Assembly (NCBI GenBank): GCA_964291445.2
Contig: OZ219863.1
Location: 851,496 to 915,495, forward strand
Reading direction: 5' to 3'
DNA from: JAPOXR01 sp964291445
GTDB taxonomy: Bacteria > Pseudomonadota > Alphaproteobacteria > Rhodobacterales > Rhodobacteraceae
Length of the DNA stretch: 64,000 nt
Part shown: positions 11,549 through 21,978 of the stretch, piece by piece
Numbering within the stretch: the stretch's first letter is position 1
Layout: every line of letters starts with the position of its first letter
Notes under the pieces: model-generated
Database searches by the model: none
Told to the model about the DNA's origin: nothing
The model's input: only the letters and a program-made list of their open reading frames with translations
Position numbers and translations under genes: made by a program

Positions 11549-11625
11549 TGGTGGGTCGAGGAGGACTTGAACCTCCGACCTCACGCTTATCAGGCGTGCG
11601 CTCTCACCACCTGAGCTACCGACCC
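11549..11625 (-). tRNA. tRNA-Ile (anticodon GAT)
   Basis: The 77-nt gene begins GGGTCGGTAGCTCAGGTGG, carries anticodon loop CTGATAA, T arm GGAGGTTCAAGTCCTCC and an encoded CCA. Eight bases separate it from tRNA-Ala in the same spacer. Confidence 0.97.
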
Positions 11626-11746
11626 GCACAAACGGTCCGGCGGCGGCCTGAATTCGGTCTTGAAGAGATATGAGGACGGCCTGGCTGTTTGCCCCGAAGG
11701 GCTGCCAAGTCGTCATCCGAGGTGGCTTGCGCCGCCTGCGGACAAC

Positions 11747-13233
<1,487 letters not shown>

Positions 13234-13401
13234 AAACGCCTGTCGGCGTCCTTGACGTCTGAACCTACGCACATCACTGCCGGCCCCCGATGGAACCGGC
13301 AAAAGCGAACCCGAATCATCGGCCGAAGCCTATCGGGCTGATATGCATTGGCTCTTCCGTCGTAATGACCAAGCCGCCCGCATATCTCTTCAAATCCAAA
13401 A

Positions 13402-13444
13402 TTTCAAAGAGCGTACGATACCAGCCCCAATGTATCCCATTCAA
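13402..13444 (-). promoter_or_regulatory. Candidate rRNA promoter and boxA-like leader
   Basis: On the minus strand TTGAAT (13439-13444), an 18-bp spacer and TATCGT (13415-13420) form a plausible sigma-70 promoter. It is followed directly by CTCTTTGAAA (13402-13411), which resembles the antitermination boxA of rRNA leaders. It lies about 180 bp before mature 16S. The remaining sequence from 13234 to 13602 holds leader and spacer, with no gene seen. Confidence 0.45.
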
Positions 13445-13602
13445 GATCGCACAAGGACCGAACCGTTCTGATATCCCGCATCCGAATGTCGCCATTCATG
13501 GTGCGGAGGGGCTGTATACTGCCAACGATTCGGCGGCGCAACAGGTAAATTCGCCAGTTGCGAAGAAAAATTCCCTGCGCCCGGCCAGCCCCTTCCCTGC
13601 CC

Positions 13603-14241
13603 TCATCCGGCCGCCCGGCGCCGCGGCTTCGAATTCTTGTTCGCCGCCCACCAGGCCCGGGCCAGCAACAGGATGGCCACCACCGCCGCATAGACCAGCG
13701 GCTCCGGCGGCCAGCCCTTCACCAGCAGCACGTAATGCAGGACGCCGGCGATGGCGGCGACATAGGCCAGCCGGTGGATCCGGGTCCACAGACCCGGCCC
13801 GAGCTTGCGTACCGACAGGCTGTTGGAGGTCACCGCCAGCGGGATCATGGCCACGAATCCGATCATCCCGAACAGGATGTATTTTCGCTTGATGATGTCG
13901 GCGACAATCTCCGACCACACCAGCTGCTGGTCCAGCACAACCCAGGTCAGCATGTGACCGACCACGTAGATGAAGGACACCACGCCGAGCGCCCGCCGGA
14001 ACTTCAGCAGGCTGACACCGGTCAGCCGGCGCAGCGGCGTTACCAGCAGCGTCAGGATGATGAACTGCAGCCCCCTCTCGCCGAGCGCGTGCTCGAGAAC
14101 CTGCAGCGGGTCGGCACCAAGCTGGTTGTTCAGCGCCAGCCAGAATACCCACAGGCCGGGAATCGGTCCGAGCACGTAGATCGGCCAGGCCGGGATCCGC
14201 CGCAGCCAGCCATTGATGCGCTGGGCAACAGCGCCGGCCAT
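13603..14241 (-). CDS. msrQ: MsrQ, haem-binding membrane subunit of the periplasmic methionine sulfoxide reductase
   Basis: The 212-aa protein has about six membrane segments, for example PIYVLGPIPGLWVFWLAL near residue 22 and FIYVVGHMLTWVVLDQQLVW near residue 90. It carries conserved His residues in VVGHML, RIHRLAYV and LHYVLL that would bind haem. This is the ferric-reductase-like YedZ/MsrQ family, which passes electrons from the quinone pool to MsrP. The start codon overlaps the stop of msrP by one base, so the two are translationally coupled. Protection of envelope proteins from oxidative damage is the known role. Confidence 0.93.
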   Translation of the reverse strand: MAGAVAQRINGWLRRIPAWPIYVLGPIPGLWVFWLALNNQLGADPLQVLEHALGERGLQFIILTLLVTPLRRLTGVSLLKFRRALGVVSFIYVVGHMLTWVVLDQQLVWSEIVADIIKRKYILFGMIGFVAMIPLAVTSNSLSVRKLGPGLWTRIHRLAYVAAIAGVLHYVLLVKGWPPEPLVYAAVVAILLLARAWWAANKNSKPRRRAAG

Positions 14242-15179
14242 CAGTAGTTTTCCGTGAGGTCCATGCCCTCATACATGCTGGCCACCTCCTCGGCGTAGCC
14301 ATTGAACATCATGGTCGGGATCCGCTTGCCAAACAGGCCCTGTCCCAGCCGTCGCTCTCTGGCCTGCGACCATCGCGGGTGGTCGACCTCGGGATTGACG
14401 TTCGAGTAGAAGCCGTATTCGCGGCCGTTGGCGACGTTCCAGGTGGTTGGCGGCTCCTCGGCCACCAGCGAGATGCGCACGATCGACTTGATCGACTTGA
14501 AGCCGTATTTCCACGGCACCACCAGACGGATGGGGGCGCCGTTCTGGTTGGGGATATCCTCGCCATAGATGCCGGTGGCCATGATGGTCAGCGGATGCAT
14601 GGCCTCGTCGAGGCGCAGCCCCTCGACATATGGCCAGGGCAGGATCGGCAGATTCTGGCCCCGCATCTCCGATGGCCGCACCAGCGTCTCGAAGGCCACG
14701 TAACGGGCCGACGGCATCGGGTCGAATTTCTGCAACAGCTCCGAGAGCTGGAAGCCGATCCACGGCACCACCATCGACCAGGCCTCGACGCAGCGCAACC
14801 GGTAGATCCGCTCCTCCATGGTCATGCCGGAGACGAGGTCGTCGAATGAATACTCGCCTGGCCGGTTCACCAGCCCGTCAACCGTGATCGACCACGGATC
14901 GGTGGTCAGGTTGTGGGCATGCTTCGAGGCATCCTTCTTGTCGGTGCCGAACTCGTAGAAATTGTTGTAGGTGGTGATGTCGTCGAAGCTGTTCGGCTCC
15001 TCGCCGGTCGAGTAGCGGTCATTCCTGACATGCTCGATCGGCGCCGCCAGTGCCGGGCCGGCAATGGCGCCGACCATAGCCGCCGCCCCGGCCTGCGCCA
15101 GCAACTGGCGCCGGTTCAGCCAGACATGCCGCGGCGTGACGTCCGAATATTTGAGTTCAGTCCTGAATCGATAGGCCAT
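14241..15179 (-). CDS. msrP: MsrP, molybdopterin-dependent methionine sulfoxide reductase, catalytic subunit
   Basis: The 312-aa protein starts with a twin-arginine signal (NRRQLLAQAGAAAMVGAIAG, about residues 22-41), as expected for a Tat-exported molybdoenzyme. A sulfite-oxidase-type fold follows, with the Mo-ligand Cys in YRLRCVEAWSMVVPW (about residue 144). The C-terminal part has WKYGFKSIKSI and ENY. It repairs oxidised methionine in periplasmic proteins. The second ATG at 15179 is preferred because AGGAG lies six bases upstream; the first ATG at 15185 lies on top of that site. msrQ follows with overlap. Confidence 0.93.
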   Translation of the reverse strand: MAYRFRTELKYSDVTPRHVWLNRRQLLAQAGAAAMVGAIAGPALAAPIEHVRNDRYSTGEEPNSFDDITTYNNFYEFGTDKKDASKHAHNLTTDPWSITVDGLVNRPGEYSFDDLVSGMTMEERIYRLRCVEAWSMVVPWIGFQLSELLQKFDPMPSARYVAFETLVRPSEMRGQNLPILPWPYVEGLRLDEAMHPLTIMATGIYGEDIPNQNGAPIRLVVPWKYGFKSIKSIVRISLVAEEPPTTWNVANGREYGFYSNVNPEVDHPRWSQARERRLGQGLFGKRIPTMMFNGYAEEVASMYEGMDLTENY

Positions 15180-15391
15180 GACCATCTCCTGCCTGCATTT
15201 CGTTCATCCAGTTGTGACAAGGGGGCAACCCAGACACAACCGCTTCCTGACCCGACAGCGCCCACCCTGTCAATCCCCGGTCACAATCCTGTGACACCGC
15301 CGGCCCAAACCCGACGCCGCCATGACCGCCGCCCGCGGGCAACACCCCGGCCGGCCCATCCGACCCCGGTCGGCCCCGGTGCCGTCCATCC

Positions 15392-17998
15392 TCAGTGCAG
15401 TGTCGCCGCCGCCGGCACCTCGGCTGCCTCCACCCGTCCATTGATTGACAGCCCGCCCATGCCACCGCCGGAGACAATGACGGTGTCGCCATCCCGGATC
15501 GATCCGTCCAGCAGCCCGTCGGCCAGCCGGTTGTGCAGGTGGCGCTGCAGGACCCGCTTCAGCGGACGGGCGCCATATGCCGGGTCATAGCCCTCTTCAG
15601 CCAGCCAGCCCCGCGCCTTCTCGTCGATCGAGACCGTGATGCCACGATCGGCCAGCCGCGCCTCCAGCCTGGCCAGCTGGATGTCGAGGATGCCTTCCAT
15701 GTCCGAGGGGTGCAGGCGGTCGAACACCACGATCTCGTCCAGCCGGTTCACGAATTCCGGGCGGAAATGCCGCTTCACTGCCGCCAGAACCGCCGCCTCG
15801 GCCTCGCCGGCGCTGCCCACCTCGCCGGCAAACGCCGTCGAGCCGATATTGGAGGTCATGATCAGCAGGGTGTTGGCGAATCCCGTGGTCCTTCCCTGGC
15901 CGTCGGTCAGGATGCCGTCATCGAGCACCTGCAGCAGGATGTTGAAGATCTCCGGATGCGCCTTCTCGATCTCGTCCAGCAACACCACCTGGTATGGCCG
16001 CCTGCGGACCGCCTCGGTCAGCGAGCCGCCCTCCTCGTAGCCGACATAACCCGGCGGGGCGCCGATCAGCCGCGACACCGCGTGCTTCTCCATGTATTCG
16101 GACATGTCGATCCGGGTCATCGCCGTCTCGTCATCGAACAGGAATTCCGCCAGCGCCTTGGCCAGCTCGGTTTTGCCGACCCCGGTCGGACCCAGGAACA
16201 TGAAGGAGCCGAGCGGCCGGCCCGGATCATTGAGCCCGGCCCGGGCCCGCCGCACCGCATGGGCGATGGCCGAAATCGCCGGCTTCTGCGAGACCACCCG
16301 GCGGGCGATCTCGTCCTCCATCCGCAACAGCTTGGCCTTTTCGCCTTCCAGCATCCTGGTGGTGGGAATGCCGGTCCACCTCTCGACCACCGCGGCAATG
16401 ACCTCCGGCATCACCACCTCGCCAACCAGGGTGTCGCCAGCCGCCGCCTCCGCCGCCTCCAGCCCCTTCACCAGGTCGGGAATGATCCCGTAGCTCAGCT
16501 CCCCGGCCCGGGCCAGATTCCCCTCCTGCTTGGCCCGCTCCAGCTCGGCCCGGGCCTGGTCGAGCTCTTCCTTCATCCGGCGGGAGCTGGCCAGCCGGTC
16601 ACGCTCGAGCTGCCACCCGGCGGTAAAGGCCGCCGAGCGCTCCTTCAGCCCTGAAAGCTCGACCTCCAGCTTCGTCAGACGGTCCACCGATGCCTGGTCG
16701 GTCTCCTTCTTGAGCGCCTCGGCCTCGATCTGCCGCTGCAGGATCTCCCGGTCCAGGGCGTCGAGCTCCTCCGGCTTGGAATCGACCTCCATCCTCAGCC
16801 GGCTCGCCGCCTCGTCAACGAGGTCGATCGCCTTGTCGGGCAGGAAACGGTCGGTGATGTAGCGGTTCGACAGTGTCGCCGCCGCCACCAGCGCCGAGTC
16901 GGCGATCCTGACCCCGTGATGCAACTCGTAGCGCTCCTTGATTCCCCGCAGGATCGAAATGGTGTCGGCGACATCCGGCTCCTCGACATGAATCGGCTGG
17001 AAACGTCGGGCCAGGGCAGCATCCTTCTCGACATGCTTGCGATACTCGTCCAGCGTCGTTGCCCCGATGCAGTGCAGGTCCCCCCTGGCCAGGCTCGGCT
17101 TGAGCAAATTCGAGGCGTCCATTGCCCCCTCGGCCTTGCCGGCGCCGATCAGCGTGTGCAACTCGTCGATGAACAGGATGATTTCGCCGGCGGCGGCATC
17201 GATTTCGGCCAGCACCGCCTTGAGCCGCTCCTCGAATTCGCCGCGATACTTGGCGCCGGCGACCAGCGACCCCATGTCGAGGGCCATGATCCGCTTCGAC
17301 TTCAGGCTCTCGGGAACGTCGCCCCGGAAGATCCTGAAGGCCAGCCCTTCGGCAATGGCGGTCTTGCCGACGCCCGGATCGCCGATCAGCACCGGGTTGT
17401 TCTTGGTCCGCCGGCTCAGCACCTGCATGGTGCGCCTGATTTCGTCATCGCGGCCGATGATCGGATCGATCTTCCCCTCACGGGCCATCGCCGTCAGATC
17501 CCGCGCATACCTCGCCAGCGCCTCGTAGCCGGACTCGGCCCCCGGGCTGTCGGCAACCCGCCCCTTGCGCACATCCTCGACCGCCGCATTCAATGCCTGC
17601 GCCGAGACGCCCGCCGCCTCCAGTATCGTCCGGGCGCCCGAGCGCACCAGCGCCAGCGCCGTCAGCAGCCGCTCGGCCGGCACGTAGGCATCGCCAGCCT
17701 TCCCGGCCAGCTTCTCCGCCTCCTCCAGCACCCGCGCCGCCTGCCTCCCCAGCACCGTCCGCCTCTCCTCGCCCTCGACCCTGGGCAATGCCGCCACCGC
17801 CTGGCCGGCAGCCGCCGCCACCGCCTCCGGCTCCGCCCCGGCCCGCCGCAGCAGATTCGCCGCCAGCCGGTCAGGATCCGCCAGCAAGGCCAGCAACAGA
17901 TGTTCCGGAACCAGCTCCGGATTGCCCGCATTACGGGCAGAACTCTGCGCCTCTTCCAGCATGGCAAGCGACTTTTCGGTGAACTTCCCGGGATTCAT
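15392..17998 (-). CDS. clpB: ClpB, ATP-dependent protein disaggregase
   Basis: The 868-aa protein has the full ClpB plan. It has an N-terminal Clp_N repeat domain (1-145) and a first AAA domain with Walker A GDPGVGKTA (about 208) and Walker B ILFIDELHTL. A coiled-coil middle domain (about 410-525) follows, then a second AAA domain with GPTGVGKTE (about 610), VVLLDEIEKAH and sensor YDPAYGARPLKRVLQR near the end. It solubilises aggregates with DnaK in the cytosol. GAGGAG lies six bases before the ATG. The C-terminal tail after QRHLHN is somewhat long and Gly/Ala-rich. No CIRCE-like or sigma-32 site was identified upstream. Confidence 0.97.
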   Translation of the reverse strand: MNPGKFTEKSLAMLEEAQSSARNAGNPELVPEHLLLALLADPDRLAANLLRRAGAEPEAVAAAAGQAVAALPRVEGEERRTVLGRQAARVLEEAEKLAGKAGDAYVPAERLLTALALVRSGARTILEAAGVSAQALNAAVEDVRKGRVADSPGAESGYEALARYARDLTAMAREGKIDPIIGRDDEIRRTMQVLSRRTKNNPVLIGDPGVGKTAIAEGLAFRIFRGDVPESLKSKRIMALDMGSLVAGAKYRGEFEERLKAVLAEIDAAAGEIILFIDELHTLIGAGKAEGAMDASNLLKPSLARGDLHCIGATTLDEYRKHVEKDAALARRFQPIHVEEPDVADTISILRGIKERYELHHGVRIADSALVAAATLSNRYITDRFLPDKAIDLVDEAASRLRMEVDSKPEELDALDREILQRQIEAEALKKETDQASVDRLTKLEVELSGLKERSAAFTAGWQLERDRLASSRRMKEELDQARAELERAKQEGNLARAGELSYGIIPDLVKGLEAAEAAAGDTLVGEVVMPEVIAAVVERWTGIPTTRMLEGEKAKLLRMEDEIARRVVSQKPAISAIAHAVRRARAGLNDPGRPLGSFMFLGPTGVGKTELAKALAEFLFDDETAMTRIDMSEYMEKHAVSRLIGAPPGYVGYEEGGSLTEAVRRRPYQVVLLDEIEKAHPEIFNILLQVLDDGILTDGQGRTTGFANTLLIMTSNIGSTAFAGEVGSAGEAEAAVLAAVKRHFRPEFVNRLDEIVVFDRLHPSDMEGILDIQLARLEARLADRGITVSIDEKARGWLAEEGYDPAYGARPLKRVLQRHLHNRLADGLLDGSIRDGDTVIVSGGGMGGLSINGRVEAAEVPAAATLH

Positions 17999-18137
17999 GC
18001 AACTCTCCTCTCAAGCACCCGCCCGGCACCCCGCCCGCTCACGGCACGCTCTCCGCAGGCCTCACCCACAATCTGGTAGCCACCCCACCCCGAATCAAGA
18101 TCACCACCGCCGTTGCCACACCGCCAACACACCAGTA

Positions 18138-18250
18138 AGACATGCTCGCCGCACCTATGACCACCAACACACCGGAGACAGCAGGACATGCTCGCCGCAC
18201 CCATGCCGGAGACAGCAGGACATGCTCGCCGCACCCATGCCGGAGACAGC
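18138..18250 (+). repeat. Tandem repeat across the pyrF start
   Basis: Two identical 34-bp units lie head to tail at 18183-18216 and 18217-18250, each with ATGCTCGCCGCACCCATGCC. A related, longer unit with an extra ACCACCAACAC insert lies at 18138-18182. The unit length is not a multiple of three, so each copy offers ATG codons in a different frame. Only copy 1 is in frame with pyrF. Confidence 0.85.
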
Positions 18251-18958
18251 AGGATCGGCTTCGACGATCGCCTGATCGTGGCCCTCGACCTGCCAAGCGC
18301 AGGCGAGGCCCTGGACATGGTCGAGCGGATCGGCAATCGCTCCCGCTTCTACAAGCTCGGCCTGGGAATGGTGGCCCGTGACGGCTTCGAGCTGGCCGCC
18401 GAGCTTTCGCTGCGCCGCCGCAAGCGGCTGTTCCTGGACATGAAGCTCTTCGACATCGGCTCCATCGTGGCCAGCGCCGTTGCCGGCCTCCTCCACCTCG
18501 AGCTCGATCTCCTGACCGTCCACGGCGACCCGCACGTGGTCCGGGCCGCCGCACGGGCCCGCGCCGGTGCCCCCACCCGCATCCTGGCCGTCACCGTGCT
18601 CACCTCCCTTGCCCGCCGCGATCTCGACGACTCGCTGACCCGCAAGGGCACCGTCGCCGAGATCGCCGCCCAGCGCGCCGAGCGGGCCTTCGACGCCGGC
18701 GCCGACGGCGTCATCTGCTCGGCCCTCGAAGCCGCCGGCATCCGCAGCATGGCCGAGGACAAACTCATCGTCACCCCGGGCATCCGCCCGGCCGGCTCAC
18801 GCCTCCACGACCAGGCGCGCATCGCCACTCCCGCCGAGGCCCTCGCCGCCGGCGCCAACCACCTCGTAATTGGCCGACCCATCACCGCCGCCGCCGATCC
18901 GGCCCAGGCAGTCGGCGACATCAACAACGAACTCGCATCAGCACCGCCCGGCGCCTGA
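18188..18958 (+). CDS. pyrF: Orotidine 5'-phosphate decarboxylase
   Basis: The 256-aa frame contains all OMP decarboxylase signatures: IVALDLP (beta 1), FYKLGLGM, the catalytic FLDMKLFDIGSIV (Lys and Asp), LLTVHGD and the phosphate loop VTPGIRP near the C-terminus. It makes UMP, the last step of de novo pyrimidine synthesis. The conserved fold begins only at IGFDDRLIVALD (residue 23). The two possible ATG starts (18188 and 18203) lie inside the 34-bp repeat, giving an unusual Ala/Pro-rich N-terminal extension of 17-22 residues. No good ribosome site is seen. dinB follows 99 bp downstream on the same strand. Confidence 0.93.
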   Translation: MLAAPMPETAGHARRTHAGDSRIGFDDRLIVALDLPSAGEALDMVERIGNRSRFYKLGLGMVARDGFELAAELSLRRRKRLFLDMKLFDIGSIVASAVAGLLHLELDLLTVHGDPHVVRAAARARAGAPTRILAVTVLTSLARRDLDDSLTRKGTVAEIAAQRAERAFDAGADGVICSALEAAGIRSMAEDKLIVTPGIRPAGSRLHDQARIATPAEALAAGANHLVIGRPITAAADPAQAVGDINNELASAPPGA

Positions 18959-19057
18959 CGAGCCCACCACCCTCGCCGGGCAATTCCAAATCTGCGGCGC
19001 CTGGTGTAGTCCTGCCATGCTGACCGCAATTGGAGCCTGCAGACGACAGGTGGAAAG

Positions 19058-20311
19058 ATGCCGGCAATCTGCCGAGATTGCGAACGGGTATTCGAAGGGG
19101 CGCGCAGATGTCCCGGTTGCAACTCGCCGCGCGTGCTCTCGCACCCGGAACTGCTCGACCTTGCCATCGCCCACATGGATTGCGATGCCTTCTTTGCCTC
19201 GATCGAGAAGCGGGACAACCCGGCGCTGAGGAACCGGCCGGTCATTGTCGGCGGCGCCAGGCGCGGCGTCGTCGCCACTGCCTGCTACATCGCCCGCATC
19301 AGGGGCGTGCATTCGGCAATGCCGATGTTCAGGGCATTGAGGCTGTGCCCGGACGCCGTGGTCATCAAGCCGAGAATGCAGGCCTATGCCGCGGCATCGA
19401 AAATCATCCGCTCGCTGATGGAGGAGCTGACGCCGGCGGTCGAGCCCCTTTCGCTCGACGAGGCATTTCTCGATCTCGCCGGCACGCAGCAATTGCACGG
19501 CGCACCGCCGGCGGTGATGCTGGTGCGGCTGCTGCGCAAGATCGAGGAGAAGGTCGGCGTCACCGGCTCGGTCGGCCTCTCGCACAACAAGTTCCTGGCC
19601 AAGATCGCCTCCGATCTCGAAAAGCCGCGCGGCTTTTCGGTGATCGGCCGGCAGGAAACCAGGAGCTTCCTCGCCAAAAGACCGATCGGGCTGGTCTGGG
19701 GCATTGGACGCGTGCAGCAACACCGGCTCGAGAAGCTCGGCATCCGCACCTTCGGCGACGTGCAGAAATCCACCCGCCCGGCCATGGAGGCCCGGCTCGG
19801 CAAGGAAGGCGCCCGTCTCTGGCACCTCGCCCATGGCGAGGACCCAAGACCGGTCTCGAATCGCCGGCCAGTCAAGAGCATCTCGAACGAGACCACACTC
19901 ACCGCCGACACCGCCGACCCGACACTCATCGACGGCCATATCTGGCGCCTCTCGGAGAAGCTTGCCGACCGGGCCAAAAGCCAGGGCAAGGCCGGGCGAA
20001 CGGTGGTGCTCAAGCTCAAGCGCCACGATCACCGCCTCGTCACCAGGCAGGCCACGCTCCCATCCCCCACGCAGATGGCAGACCGGATCTACACCGAGGC
20101 ATCACACCTCTTCACCCAACTCGAGGACACCGGCCCATTCCGCCTGATCGGCATCGGCCTCACCAAAATCCTGCCGGCCCAACCTTCGGCAGACCAGCCC
20201 AACCTCCTCGACGCAACCAGCCAGAACCGCCTCCGCGCCGAGCAAGCCACCGACGAAATCCGCCGCAAATTCGGCAACAAGGCAATTCTCAAGGGGCGGT
20301 CCCTGCGGTAA
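19058..20311 (+). CDS. dinB: DNA polymerase IV (Y family) with N-terminal zinc-ribbon-like motif
   Basis: The 417-aa protein starts with CRDCERVFEGARRCPGC (residues 5-21), a four-Cys motif common in alphaproteobacterial DinB. The polymerase follows: MDCDAFFASIEKRDNPAL (first metal Asp), then VEPLSLDEAFLDL (catalytic Asp-Glu), VGLSHNKFLAKIASDLEKP, helix-hairpin-helix VWGIGRVQQHRLEKLGIRTF and a little-finger domain. It carries out error-prone translesion synthesis. The C-terminus lacks an obvious QxxLF-type clamp motif, but DQPNLLD at about residue 385 could serve as one. AGGTGG precedes the ATG. No SOS operator was recognised upstream. Confidence 0.95.
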   Translation: MPAICRDCERVFEGARRCPGCNSPRVLSHPELLDLAIAHMDCDAFFASIEKRDNPALRNRPVIVGGARRGVVATACYIARIRGVHSAMPMFRALRLCPDAVVIKPRMQAYAAASKIIRSLMEELTPAVEPLSLDEAFLDLAGTQQLHGAPPAVMLVRLLRKIEEKVGVTGSVGLSHNKFLAKIASDLEKPRGFSVIGRQETRSFLAKRPIGLVWGIGRVQQHRLEKLGIRTFGDVQKSTRPAMEARLGKEGARLWHLAHGEDPRPVSNRRPVKSISNETTLTADTADPTLIDGHIWRLSEKLADRAKSQGKAGRTVVLKLKRHDHRLVTRQATLPSPTQMADRIYTEASHLFTQLEDTGPFRLIGIGLTKILPAQPSADQPNLLDATSQNRLRAEQATDEIRRKFGNKAILKGRSLR

Positions 20312-20326
20312 CAACCACCCCGAATC

Positions 20327-20355
20327 AAAAGGGAGCGGCCCGGCCGCTCCCTTTC
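20327..20355. terminator. Bidirectional terminator between dinB and porin 1
   Basis: AAAGGGAGCGG (20328-20338) and its complement CCGCTCCCTTT (20344-20354) form an 11-bp stem with a short CG-rich loop. A and T runs on the two sides let it work for dinB (plus) and porin 1 (minus). The same hairpin follows porins 2, 3 and 4. Confidence 0.85.
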
Positions 20356-20377
20356 CTGATAGGTATGCAGCAAGTGC

Positions 20378-21838
20378 TCAGAATGCGAAGCTGAGACCGA
20401 TGCTGGCCTTGTTCGATTCGTCAACCTTGCCGAATCCAGCATTCATGGTGGCACCGCCGCCGAGATCATGGGTTACGCCCATGCCCACGGCATCGGTTGC
20501 CTCGCCCATCTCCGGCTTGTGGCGACCATAGGCCAGGGTAACCGCCGATGCGCCCATGGTGTATGTCATATCCACGCCCATGCCGGTCGCTTCCTCGTTC
20601 TTGTCCATGGTGTCCTCGTCGTCATCCATCTTGACATAGAGCAGATTGGTGGAGATCTCTCCAGTCGAGAAGCCAGCGCCCATGCTGACGGTCTTGTTGC
20701 TGTCATAACCGACACCGATGGTGACACCGCCAGCCTCAAAGCTCATGCCGAACGCAAACTCTGTTTCCGACTTTCCGGCGGGGATGGCGGGGGTCGAATC
20801 GCCCGCAGCAACTCTATTGTCGGTGACTACGCCTTCCCTCACGCTGTCGACGTTTATCACCTCTGCTGCATCATCAGTGGCAGCTACGTTGGCACCGCCA
20901 ACCATCTCGTCAGCACCAAGACTATAGATGGCTTCATACCTTTCGAATGCCGCAATCTCATCTTCATCAGTTACTTTGGCCCTAGCATCGCCTTCACCCG
21001 GCTTGGTTACCGTGTCGTCCTTCTCTCTTTTGAACCCATAAATGTTGTGTTGGTCATCATCCGCGTCATCACCGGTTGTTACGCCGTCAAGGTCGATCAA
21101 TACTGATCCTGCGTCAGCAGCTTCGCTCCTGGCGACAATGCCAAACAACATTTCAAAATCGGTTGCTGCATAGGCAGTAAGATCATCGTCCGGGGTGCCG
21201 GGCAACGTATTCGGCTTATCCTTGAGCATTACCATCCCGTTTTCGTCCCGTGAATAATTTACAGGGTACGAGTGTACGGCTCCATTGTGATCGGTTATTG
21301 TCCACGCAGTGGGATCAACCGCAGGAGTGCCGGGTATTTCTGCCACGGCAGCCGAACCATTCTTTGTCCCCGCCGAGATGGCGATCGAGATCTGGCCGAA
21401 GCTGTTGTCGTAGCGGAGTTGATTGGCGGTGCCGCCTCTCAGCCCTTCGACCTTGTCGTCGACACCGATGCCGTTCAGCCCGATATCGGCAATGCCACCA
21501 GCAGTCACATCGGCCGAGTCATTGTCGCCGATGGTCAGTGTTCCGAATGAACCGCTCACATGCACGGTGCCTTCATTGACGGTGCTGTCACCGGTATCGA
21601 AGCCGGCCGAGCCGCCGAAGGTCAAACCGCCATCGGTGGTGCCGGAGCCGGAGAAGTCGATACCGACCTCATGCACGAACGTGTGCTTTGATTTTGTCAT
21701 GCCGTCGTCGGTCATGCCAGGCTCTGAATTGTAGTCCACGCCCATCTCTGCATCGCCACTGACGGTAACCGCCATCTCGGCAAATGCCGCACCGCCTGCC
21801 AGGGAAAGGGCAGTCGATGCAATCAACAGTTTCTTCAT
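20378..21838 (-). CDS. Outer-membrane porin 1 (Rhodobacter-type general porin)
   Basis: The 486-aa protein has a signal peptide (MKKLLIASTALSLAGGAAFA) cleaved before EMAV. A beta-barrel start (about 22-158, with SGDAEMGVDYN and HVSGSFGTLTIG) follows. The end (356-486) is conserved, with FGMSFEAGGVTIGVGYD, repeated amphipathic strands and a terminal Phe for BAM recognition. Residues 159-355 are very acidic and share almost nothing with the other three porins in the window. It should form trimeric channels for small solutes. The ATG at 21838 follows an AGGAT ribosome site. A 27-codon in-frame extension upstream is part of the shared leader and is not coding. Confidence 0.9.
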   Translation of the reverse strand: MKKLLIASTALSLAGGAAFAEMAVTVSGDAEMGVDYNSEPGMTDDGMTKSKHTFVHEVGIDFSGSGTTDGGLTFGGSAGFDTGDSTVNEGTVHVSGSFGTLTIGDNDSADVTAGGIADIGLNGIGVDDKVEGLRGGTANQLRYDNSFGQISIAISAGTKNGSAAVAEIPGTPAVDPTAWTITDHNGAVHSYPVNYSRDENGMVMLKDKPNTLPGTPDDDLTAYAATDFEMLFGIVARSEAADAGSVLIDLDGVTTGDDADDDQHNIYGFKREKDDTVTKPGEGDARAKVTDEDEIAAFERYEAIYSLGADEMVGGANVAATDDAAEVINVDSVREGVVTDNRVAAGDSTPAIPAGKSETEFAFGMSFEAGGVTIGVGYDSNKTVSMGAGFSTGEISTNLLYVKMDDDEDTMDKNEEATGMGVDMTYTMGASAVTLAYGRHKPEMGEATDAVGMGVTHDLGGGATMNAGFGKVDESNKASIGLSFAF

Positions 21839-21978
21839 TGTATCCTCGTCACTTGAATTGTTGTCTCTTCGGTGGAGGAGATGGTCTTCCTGAGCCCACC
21901 GTGCGAATGCGACAATCAATGGCGGATGGGGGCGGTATTATGGAGTCGCCTCAAGGAACCGTATGGGGTGGTTTGAGG
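21839..21978 (-). promoter_or_regulatory. Conserved porin leader block, porin 1
   Basis: About 140 bp directly upstream of the ATG are nearly identical in all four porin genes. The block includes GACTCCATAATACCGCC, the CTCCTCCACCGAAGAGAC stretch and AATTCAAGTGACGAGGAT. Identity stops sharply beyond. It probably holds the core promoter and a structured 5' leader. No confident -35/-10 pair is called. Confidence 0.6.

Noticed and set aside
15533..16654. Second long plus-strand frame of 373 codons
   Set aside because: It is also antisense to clpB, rich in Arg, Gln and His, with no motif.
16916..18079. Long plus-strand open frame of 387 codons
   Set aside because: It lies antisense to clpB, which is complete with all domains. 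The frame is a product of high GC content and has no family features.
18138..18250. Possible CRISPR array
   Set aside because: The units are direct tandem repeats with no spacers, and there are no cas genes. It is a simple tandem repeat.
21757..21919. Longer N-terminal starts of the porins in the leader frame
   Set aside because: The upstream 27 codons would sit before a perfect signal peptide and start at TTG, so the Met before KKLLIAS is the real start.
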